NCBI GenBank assembly: GCA_002476625.1
Contig: DLLC01000006.1
Coordinates: 1-20,733, forward strand
Origin: Porphyromonadaceae bacterium UBA7572
Lineage (GTDB): Bacteria > Bacteroidota > Bacteroidia > Bacteroidales > Muribaculaceae
Reading direction: 5' to 3'
Length of the DNA: 20,733 nt
Of the stretch, positions 1 to 5,674 are shown one piece after another. Within the stretch, counting starts at the first letter, position 1. Each line of letters opens with the position of its first letter. The translations under genes and the position numbers were made by a program. The notes below the pieces were generated by a model. The model was not told the origin of the DNA. It searched no databases and saw only the letters and a list, made by a program, of their open reading frames with translations.

Positions 1-295
1 TCTCTGGGTTCTCCACCACATCGGTCACATAGAGCAGCACGTCGGCGTCTACGAGTGCGCCGGTGGAGTATTCGAGCATACTCTCCTGTAGCTTAAACTT
101 GGGCTTCAGCACGCCGGGAGTGTCGCTGAACACGATTTGGTATTCATCGGTGTTCACGATGCCCATGATGCGGTGGCGTGTGGTCTGTGCCTTGCTGGTG
201 ATGATGGAGAGGCGCTCTCCCACCAGAATGTTGCTGAGGGTAGATTTCCCCACGTTGGGGTTGCCTACGATGTTGACAAATCCTGCTTTATGCAT
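1..295 (-). CDS. era: GTPase Era, N-terminal part (3' end beyond window)
   Basis: Era is an essential GTPase that binds the 3' end of 16S rRNA and assists 30S subunit assembly. The 98 residues present cover most of the G domain: G1/P-loop GNPNVGKS (11-18), the Era-type switch I segment TTRHRIMG (39-46) and G3 DTPG (58-61). The start is MHKAGFVNIVGNPN, the usual beginning of Bacteroidetes Era. The C-terminal KH domain lies outside the window. The gene follows fabH in the same direction after a 282-bp gap that holds a probable terminator, so era may have its own promoter; I could not place a convincing -7 box. The switch I sequence favours Era over the related GTPase Der. Confidence 0.93.
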   Translation of the reverse strand, partial: MHKAGFVNIVGNPNVGKSTLSNILVGERLSIITSKAQTTRHRIMGIVNTDEYQIVFSDTPGVLKPKFKLQESMLEYSTGALVDADVLLYVTDVVENPE

Positions 296-417
296 AAAGT
301 AGAGAGATTAAATGAGGGTGAAATATTTGATACTGGAAATTCAGGCCCCATTGCTTTGTATTCAATGGCTGAATGGCTGAAAAAGGCCTACTTGAAATCA
401 TTTTCATATATATAAAC

Positions 418-463
418 AAAAAACGCACCGCCCCGTGTAGTCTCGCTTGCAGGGGCGAAATGC
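418..463 (-). terminator. Probable intrinsic terminator after fabH
   Basis: The arms CGCCCC (429-434) and GGGGCG (452-457) form a 6-bp GC stem, extended past a small internal loop by GCA (425-427) with TGC (461-463). On the minus strand the stem is followed after 5 nt by six T (418-423). It lies about 115 bp past the fabH stop and would separate fabH from era. Confidence 0.6.
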
Positions 464-486
464 ATTTTTTGCTTATAATGTGGCTC

Positions 487-551
487 CCGTCATTTCTGCT
501 GTGAGTGAAATGATGGAGAATGTGTGTGCCCTATGCGTTAGCCGCATGGGG
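487..551 (-). other. Two hairpins in the fabH 3' UTR
   Basis: Between the fabH stop (578) and the terminator there are two strong inverted repeats. The first is CCGTCATTTC (487-496) with GAAATGATGG (507-516), 10 pairs including one G-U. The second is CCCTATGCG (529-537) with CGCATGGGG (543-551), 9 pairs including one G-U and a 5-nt loop. Neither has its own T-tract. They could be 3' UTR stabilising structures or part of a small RNA released from the fabH transcript. No known RNA family was recognised. Confidence 0.45.
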
Positions 552-577
552 TTCGCAGCCCTCTTAACTAAAGGCGG

Positions 578-1561
578 TTAAATACCCCAGATGAGGTAAG
601 ACGCACCCCAAGTGAAGCCTGCGCCAAAGGCTGTGAGCACAATCTTGTCGCCCTTCTTCAAGCGGTCCTTGTTCTGGTCGAGACAGATAGGGATCGACGC
701 CGCACTGGTGTTGCCCACCTTCTGAATGTTCACGAGCACTTGCTCATCGCTTAGGCCAAGGCGGCTGCCCACAGCCTCGATGATGCGGAGGTTGGCCTGG
801 TGAGGCACGAACCACTTCACGTCCTCCACCTTGAGCCCGTTGCGCTCCATCAGCGTCTTGCTGGAGTTGAACATATCCATCACGGCTGCCTTATACACTG
901 CGCGTCCCTCTTGATAGAGGCAGTTTTCTTTGGCGTCGACAGTGGCATGTGTGGTGGGGTGTGCCGATCCGCCAGCCTTGTAAACGAGGTGCTCCAGCCC
1001 GCTGCCGTCCACATGGAATAAGCCGTCCACAAATCCCACAGCCTCTTCAGTAGGCTCCATGAGCACGGCTGCCGCACCGTCGCCAAAGAGAGGGCAAGTG
1101 GCACGGTCTTCGTAGTTCACCATGCTCGACATCTTCTCTGCGCACACCACAATCACTTTCTTGTAGAGCCCGCTCTTGATGTAGGCGTTGGCGTCGTAAG
1201 TGGCCACGATAAATCCGGCGCATGCGGCCTGAATGTCGTAGGCGTAGCATTTCTTCTCCAGTCCACAGCCGTGAGCAATCACAGACGCGGTGGAAGGGAA
1301 GCGGTAGTCGGGGTTGGAAGTGGCGCAGATAAGCAGGTCCACGTCGTCGGGGTTTGTGCCAGTTTCTTCAAGAAGCTTGTTCACGGCTTGAATGCCCATA
1401 TAGGAAGAGCCCACCTCTTTTTTGAGGATACGGCGCTCTTTAATGCCCACACGGGTGGTGATCCACTCGTCGTTGGTATCGACCATGCGTGAGAGCTCGT
1501 CGTTGGTGAGAACGTAGTCGGGCAGGTATGAGGCAATGCCAGAAATCTTTGCGTTAAGCAT
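578..1561 (-). CDS. fabH: Beta-ketoacyl-ACP synthase III (FabH)
   Basis: FabH condenses acyl-CoA (usually acetyl-CoA or branched starters) with malonyl-ACP to begin type II fatty-acid synthesis in the cytosol. At 327 residues it has normal length. The catalytic triad is visible: Cys114 in QAACAGF, His254 in VPHQANLRI and Asn284 in KVGNTSAAS. The glycine-rich C-terminal motif FGAGFTWGA (312-320) is also present. It starts MLNAKISGIASYLP, in line with the family. It lies 111 bp downstream of rpmF in the DUF177-rpmF-fabH order common in Bacteroidetes, which links ribosome assembly and lipid synthesis; plsX, often present in this cluster in other phyla, is absent here. The gap to rpmF holds a 12-bp palindrome (ACAGAATTCTGT, 1630-1641) of unknown meaning. 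Confidence 0.96.
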   Translation of the reverse strand: MLNAKISGIASYLPDYVLTNDELSRMVDTNDEWITTRVGIKERRILKKEVGSSYMGIQAVNKLLEETGTNPDDVDLLICATSNPDYRFPSTASVIAHGCGLEKKCYAYDIQAACAGFIVATYDANAYIKSGLYKKVIVVCAEKMSSMVNYEDRATCPLFGDGAAAVLMEPTEEAVGFVDGLFHVDGSGLEHLVYKAGGSAHPTTHATVDAKENCLYQEGRAVYKAAVMDMFNSSKTLMERNGLKVEDVKWFVPHQANLRIIEAVGSRLGLSDEQVLVNIQKVGNTSAASIPICLDQNKDRLKKGDKIVLTAFGAGFTWGASYLIWGI

Positions 1562-1672
1562 ATCGAAATTGAGTCTTTAAATAAGCAAGTATATCCCAAA
1601 TAGCACCTTGTCAGCGTTATTCAGGATACACAGAATTCTGTTGAGTTAATCTCAAGTGGGTTTGTAGCCTTA

Positions 1673-1858
1673 TTAAACAGCTGCCTCTTCGCCCATTACA
1701 TGTTTGCCGCGATAGTAGCCGCATTCAGGGCAAACGGTGTGATAAACATGCCATGCGCCGCAGTTGGAGCACTGTGCGATAGTTGGAGCTACAGCCTTGT
1801 CATGAGTTCTGCGCTTAGCTGTGCGAGTCTTTGATTGTCTACGTTTAGGATGTGCCAT
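1673..1858 (-). CDS. rpmF: 50S ribosomal protein L32
   Basis: L32 is a small zinc-ribbon protein of the large ribosomal subunit. The 61-residue product starts MAHPKRRQSKTRTAKRR, the typical basic N-terminal tail. It keeps all four zinc ligands as two CxxC pairs: Cys30/Cys33 and Cys43/Cys46, so this is the zinc-binding form, not the zinc-free paralogue. It begins 14 bp after the DUF177 stop, so both are expected on one transcript, as in most bacteria where yceD and rpmF are neighbours. Confidence 0.97.
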   Translation of the reverse strand: MAHPKRRQSKTRTAKRRTHDKAVAPTIAQCSNCGAWHVYHTVCPECGYYRGKHVMGEEAAV

Positions 1859-1872
1859 TTTCTTATTGTTTT

Positions 1873-2451
1873 TTAGTTGTTATCTTTTAGCTTCTTCAGC
1901 GCGGCCCATCGTGGGTCGATGTCGCCATCGTCGGAAGAAAGTTTGTTTGTCTCACTTTCGCTGCTTTCGGGGCTGTCGTGCATCTGGTCGTCGTCGGTGA
2001 TGTTCACTGCGCGCATCTGCTCCAGCCTGTTGAGCATCTGTTGGTTGCAGCCCCCGTCGGGGTGCGTGTGCATAATAGGAATGGTGAGCAGTACAGTGTC
2101 GCGCATTAGCGGAGTCAAGTCGAGCTCACGCCAGTGGCCAGGTATCACGAGCACTTTATCGTCGCTATCGTCATACTCATCCCCTTCCTTCACGGTCAAA
2201 TTGTAGGTGGTGTCCACCGGCAGCCTCATATCGTCGAGGCAGCGGTCGCATGGAATTGTGATTTCTCCGCTGAACTCAAACGACAGTTGGTAGATTTCAT
2301 CGTCTTTGCGGTCCACTTTCAGGGTGGCTTCAACGTTGGCATCGCGCACTTCGGTGGCTTCCACATCGTTGAAGAAAGCTGTGTCCAAGTGGTAGTTAAA
2401 CTCCTGAACACCAATCGACAAAGACTTAAGTGGCAACTTGTGTGACGCCAT
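1873..2451 (-). CDS. DUF177/YceD family protein
   Basis: YceD (DUF177) proteins are conserved next to rpmF and are implicated in accumulation of 23S rRNA and large-subunit biogenesis. The 192-residue product shows the family hallmark CxxC (Cys68-Asp-Arg-Cys71, followed by LDD), a central acidic segment (about 90-99), a further Cys135, and the conserved tail DPRWAALKKL (179-188). Residues 150-178 are Ser/Asp/Glu-rich and probably disordered. It is the first gene of the DUF177-rpmF-fabH unit, with a good promoter about 30 bp upstream. The start MASHKLPLKSL is the only good one and fits the promoter position. Confidence 0.9.
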   Translation of the reverse strand: MASHKLPLKSLSIGVQEFNYHLDTAFFNDVEATEVRDANVEATLKVDRKDDEIYQLSFEFSGEITIPCDRCLDDMRLPVDTTYNLTVKEGDEYDDSDDKVLVIPGHWRELDLTPLMRDTVLLTIPIMHTHPDGGCNQQMLNRLEQMRAVNITDDDQMHDSPESSESETNKLSSDDGDIDPRWAALKKLKDNN

Positions 2452-2481
2452 TTCTCTACAATTTTAACGTTAAAATCGGCA

Positions 2482-2513
2482 CAAAGTTATAAACTTTCTT
2501 GCTAATATTCAAG
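2482..2513 (-). promoter_or_regulatory. Promoter of the DUF177-rpmF-fabH operon
   Basis: On the minus strand TAACTTTG (2482-2489) is a perfect match to the Bacteroidetes -7 box TAnnTTTG. A CTTG (2510-2513) lies 20 bp upstream at the -33 position. Transcription would start near 2477, giving a leader of about 25 nt before the DUF177 ATG at 2451. Confidence 0.7.
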
Positions 2514-2604
2514 ATTTTGCCCACAATTTTGATTTTTTTATCTAAACGCCGCACCGTGGATTTCAGGTAGCCGTGCGCCTGCCGCAAAGGGTGACTTCAT
2601 GCCG

Positions 2605-3084
2605 TCATTTCCAGTTTTTGTAGGGGTTTTTAGACAGTGCCGAGTTGTAGTACCGAGGGTCGCCTGTCACCTCCATTCCAATCCATTCGGGCTTAGAGAA
2701 TGGCTCGTTTTCATCTGCGAGCTCCACCTCTGCCATGGTGAGACCTTCGTTGTCGGCGAAAAACTCGTCCACCTCCCACGTGTGGATGCCGTCGGTGGCT
2801 TTCACCAGGTGGCGGCATTTGTCGATCACGCCCGGCTCAGCCAGCTTGAGCAGCGCGCGGGCGTCGGCCACGGGGATTTCCTTCTCCCACTCAAAGCGCT
2901 TCACGCCGCTTCCGTCGGCGATGCCTTTCACAGTGATGTAACCCTTGTCGGCCCTCACCCTCACGCGCACGGTGCGCTCGGGCACAGAACTGATGTAGCC
3001 TTGTGTGATGCGGGTGCACTGGAAGGCCTCCGCCTTGTAGCGGTCGTCCTTTACGAGAAATTTTCGTTCTATTTCTTGTGCCAT
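2605..3084 (-). CDS. CYTH domain protein (triphosphate-binding, likely inorganic triphosphatase)
   Basis: CYTH proteins bind triphosphate groups in a beta-barrel tunnel; short bacterial members act as inorganic or thiamine triphosphatases. With the start at 3084 the product is 159 residues and begins MAQEIERKFL, carrying the signature ExExK as E4-I-E6-R-K8. Other tunnel residues expected in the family are visible: RVRVR (40-44), TVKG (51-54), EWEKEI (65-70), WEVDEF (103-108) and EVELADE (119-125). An upstream ATG at 3111 would add MHHHHISKN, but it lies inside the predicted -7 box (3109-3116) and cannot be translated from that promoter. Which substrate it hydrolyses cannot be read from the sequence. 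It is divergent from rnhB. Confidence 0.88.
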   Translation of the reverse strand: MAQEIERKFLVKDDRYKAEAFQCTRITQGYISSVPERTVRVRVRADKGYITVKGIADGSGVKRFEWEKEIPVADARALLKLAEPGVIDKCRHLVKATDGIHTWEVDEFFADNEGLTMAEVELADENEPFSKPEWIGMEVTGDPRYYNSALSKNPYKNWK

Positions 3085-3108
3085 ATTCTTACTGATGTGA
3101 TGGTGGTG

Positions 3109-3116
3109 CAAACTTA
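3109..3116 (-). promoter_or_regulatory. -7 box of the CYTH gene
   Basis: TAAGTTTG on the minus strand matches TAnnTTTG exactly. The start point would be near 3104, about 20 nt before the ATG at 3084. No clear -33 TTG is visible. This box sets the start codon of the CYTH gene. Confidence 0.55.
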
Positions 3117-3134
3117 ACTAAAAAATTGAGAATA

Positions 3135-3168
3135 TTGGCATATATGTAGATTTTTTGTAGTAATTTTG
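3135..3168 (+). promoter_or_regulatory. Promoter of rnhB, probably giving a leaderless mRNA
   Basis: TTGG (3135-3138) at the -33 position and TAATTTTG (3161-3168) as the -7 box are separated by 22 bp. The box ends 5 nt before the rnhB ATG at 3174, so the predicted start point coincides with or nearly touches the start codon. Confidence 0.55.
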
Positions 3169-3173
3169 AACTG

Positions 3174-3776
3174 ATGGAATTGCAACGCTTTTTGGTGGAG
3201 GGACGGATTGAGGCCGGGTGCGACGAGGCCGGGCGCGGCCCGCTTGTGGGTCCGGTGACTGCCGCCGCAGTGATTTTGCCCCCCGATTTTCACAACGAGG
3301 TGATCAACGACAGCAAGAAGCTCACGGAGCGGAAGCGCAATCTGCTGCGCCCCGTTATTGAGGAGCAGGCCCTGGCATGGGCTGTGGCGCACGTGTGGCC
3401 AGAGGAAATCGACCGCATCAACATACTGAACGCCTCTATCCTGGCGATGCACCGCGCGCTCGACCAGCTACCGGTGCGACCGGAGTTTGTGCTCGTGGAC
3501 GGCAACCGCTTTAAGCCCTATGGCAGCACTCCTTACCAGACCATCGTGAAGGGCGACGGCAAGATGATGAGCATAGCCGCGGCGTCGATTCTGGCGAAAA
3601 CGCACCGTGATGAGTATATGCGCGGCATAGCGGCCGAGTATCCACAATATGGATGGGACCATAATATGGGCTATCCCACAAAAGAGCATTATGCGGCTAT
3701 TGAGCGGTATGGCATCACGCCCTATCACCGAAAAAGTTTTAATCTTGAGCACAAGCAGCTTTCATTATTCGATTAA
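3174..3776 (+). CDS. rnhB: Ribonuclease HII
   Basis: RNase HII removes single ribonucleotides and RNA from RNA/DNA hybrids in genomic DNA. The 200-residue product has the active-site motif CDEAGRG (Asp17, Glu18), Asp109 in VLVDGNR and Asp146 in AKTHRDEYM, completing the DEDD set. The segment GYPTKEHYAAIERYGITPYHRKSF (166-189) is the conserved C-terminal helix region. The protein ends in Lys-Gln195-Leu-Ser-Leu-Phe199-Asp, which matches the bacterial beta-clamp binding consensus QL(S/D)LF. The start at 3174 follows a -7 box directly, which suggests a leaderless transcript. The HAD phosphatase gene begins 10 bp downstream and is probably cotranscribed. Confidence 0.95.
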   Translation: MELQRFLVEGRIEAGCDEAGRGPLVGPVTAAAVILPPDFHNEVINDSKKLTERKRNLLRPVIEEQALAWAVAHVWPEEIDRINILNASILAMHRALDQLPVRPEFVLVDGNRFKPYGSTPYQTIVKGDGKMMSIAAASILAKTHRDEYMRGIAAEYPQYGWDHNMGYPTKEHYAAIERYGITPYHRKSFNLEHKQLSLFD

Positions 3777-3786
3777 CATACACGAT

Positions 3787-4614
3787 ATGTCCACACTCTA
3801 CATTTCAGATCTCGACGGCACCCTCTTGGACGCCGACTCCCGCATCAGCCGCGAAACCGTGCGTGTTCTCAACCCGATGCTCGATGCAGGGCTGCTTTTC
3901 ACGGTGGCCACGGCGCGCACACCTGCCACGGTGGTGCCGCTGCTCAGCCAGATGCACACGCGCCTGCCTTTTATCGTGCTCAACGGCGCCGCCACTTGGG
4001 ACAGCCAGAAGGGCGACTACTGCCACGTGAACGTGATTCCACAGTCCACGGTAGAGGCCATCTGCGCCGTGTATGGCAGGCACGGGCTGTGTCCGCTTAT
4101 TTACCGCAGGCATGGACGCATTATCCACACCCATCATTTTGGCGCGCTCTCTCCACAGGAGGAGAAATTTGTGGAGGAGCGGCAGGGCCTTGAGCTGAAG
4201 AAATTTGTGCTCGACAACCCTGACTATCTTCATAGCCCCGACGAGGCGATGCTCATTTTCTCTATGCAGGACTATGAGCGCCTTCGCCCCATCTACGAGG
4301 AGGTGAGCGCCACGATTCCATGCTCGGCAGTGTTCTACCACGATATTTTCGACCCTTCGGCGGGGCTGCTCGAAATCTATGCCCCAGGGGTGAGCAAGGC
4401 TGCGGCTGTGAAGCGCATGAAGGACGCCATTGGAGCCACGGAAGTGGTGGTGTTTGGCGACAACCGTAACGACATACCTATGATGCAGGCCGCCACACGC
4501 GGCGTGGCGGTGGAGAACGCCTTCCCTGATGTGAAAGCCGCCGCCAGCGAGGTGATAGGCACCAATGTGGACTGCGCAGTGCCGCACTTCATTCAGGCGC
4601 AGTGGCAAAAGTAA
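3787..4614 (+). CDS. Cof-type HAD-IIB family hydrolase
   Basis: This is a cytosolic phosphatase of the haloacid dehalogenase superfamily, subclass IIB, which usually acts on sugar phosphates or related small phosphoesters. The 275 residues carry motif I DLDGT (Asp8 nucleophile, Asp10 acid/base), motif II Thr42 in VATART, motif III Lys204 in GVSKAAAV and motif IV GDNRND (Asp225, Asp229). The long insert between motifs II and III (about 75-195) is the C2 cap. The start MSTLYISDLDGTL is chosen because longer in-frame reading runs back into rnhB and lacks homology there. It sits 10 bp after rnhB and converges with the DUF4249 gene. The exact substrate is not evident. Confidence 0.92.
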   Translation: MSTLYISDLDGTLLDADSRISRETVRVLNPMLDAGLLFTVATARTPATVVPLLSQMHTRLPFIVLNGAATWDSQKGDYCHVNVIPQSTVEAICAVYGRHGLCPLIYRRHGRIIHTHHFGALSPQEEKFVEERQGLELKKFVLDNPDYLHSPDEAMLIFSMQDYERLRPIYEEVSATIPCSAVFYHDIFDPSAGLLEIYAPGVSKAAAVKRMKDAIGATEVVVFGDNRNDIPMMQAATRGVAVENAFPDVKAAASEVIGTNVDCAVPHFIQAQWQK

Positions 4615-4651
4615 ATTCTTTATAATCAAGTGAAATCAAGAACCTCGTGCC

Positions 4652-5668
4652 TTAGTAGTAGATGATGTGGCGGTCGTAGGTGAGTGAGCCCAATATGCCC
4701 CAGCCACCGCCCACATTGCTATACAGCCCTATGGGGTTGGTGTAGACGTCGTCGGTGGAGATGCGGAACTGCTGATACGACTTCAGAAAATAATACATGT
4801 CGGGGGTGATGGTCTGCAGCTCCAGTATCACTTGCGGCTTTTCGCCATAGCGCTTGCGGCTTTCTACCGTGAATGTGTAGTCCTGCCCGTTGAACAGGTG
4901 GTCGTCAAACACGTTACTGATGCCCGCCTTCCAGTCGCCGAACGGCTTGGTGAGCATATTGTCCACAAAAATCACGTCCTCAGAAGTGAAAGCGTCGGAT
5001 ATGGTGTAGTACGTGTCTTTGTAAATGCCCGTGTACTGATAGCGTTCAGCCAGCCCGCGCACCCTGAGTCGGTAGAAGTCGTGGGTGGAGCCAGGGTCGT
5101 GTATGCGCAGGGTGATGCGCATCACGGAATCCACTCCGTAGTATTCATAGGGATTATCCAGTGGCTTGGTGCCATCGTCCCCGTTGTCGCTATACACCAC
5201 CTCGGTGCCTACCACCTCTATTTTCCGGGGCTCGTTCATCACCGTTGTAGCGCTCACGTCGTCATAGCCCGGAGCCTTCACGTTCACCTCTATTTTGTCG
5301 CCCACCTGTGGCCGATAGTCGCAGGTGTAGTCAAAAGGTTCTTTGTCGTTGTAGGTCAAAGTGTATTTTTCCGTTCCGTTGACGGTAATTTCCGCCTGTG
5401 CGTCTTTTATCGCTATCTGTGTTTGGTACAGCGAGTCGAGCTCTTTATTATATTTATCAACGCTGGTGAATACGTGTGAGGGGCTGTCGTTGATGGTGAA
5501 CGACCTCGACACCATCATCGAAAACGGCGCATCGGTAGTGGCGAGCGCATACACGGCGATGCCAGGCTTCTGCTCCCCTTCAAAATCTAATATTTTCTCA
5601 CAGCTCGTCAGCGACATGGCGACAGCTGCTGTGAGCCACATGGATAGTAGGATATGTATTTTTCGCAT
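4652..5668 (-). CDS. DUF4249 family outer-membrane lipoprotein
   Basis: DUF4249 proteins are Bacteroidetes lipoproteins encoded next to TonB-dependent receptors and are presumed to work with them at the outer membrane; their ligand is unknown. The 338-residue product has a lipoprotein signal peptide (1-22) with lipobox Leu20-Thr-Ser-Cys23. The first residues after Cys (Glu-Lys-Ile-Leu-Asp-Phe-Glu) are followed by a beta-rich domain. It starts 6 bp after the stop of the receptor gene, so the two are almost certainly cotranscribed and translationally close. It is the last gene of the envelope operon and converges with the HAD gene across 37 bp, in which I see no clear hairpin terminator. Confidence 0.88.
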   Translation of the reverse strand: MRKIHILLSMWLTAAVAMSLTSCEKILDFEGEQKPGIAVYALATTDAPFSMMVSRSFTINDSPSHVFTSVDKYNKELDSLYQTQIAIKDAQAEITVNGTEKYTLTYNDKEPFDYTCDYRPQVGDKIEVNVKAPGYDDVSATTVMNEPRKIEVVGTEVVYSDNGDDGTKPLDNPYEYYGVDSVMRITLRIHDPGSTHDFYRLRVRGLAERYQYTGIYKDTYYTISDAFTSEDVIFVDNMLTKPFGDWKAGISNVFDDHLFNGQDYTFTVESRKRYGEKPQVILELQTITPDMYYFLKSYQQFRISTDDVYTNPIGLYSNVGGGWGILGSLTYDRHIIYY

Positions 5669-5674
5669 CTTTAT

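Noticed and set aside
3649..3786. N-terminal extension of the HAD gene back into rnhB
   Set aside because: The extra 46 codons overlap rnhB coding sequence and precede the conserved MSTLYISDLDGT start.
3805..4629. 274-codon minus-strand ORF opposite the HAD phosphatase
   Set aside because: It mirrors a gene with all four HAD motifs; the His-rich product shows no known domain.
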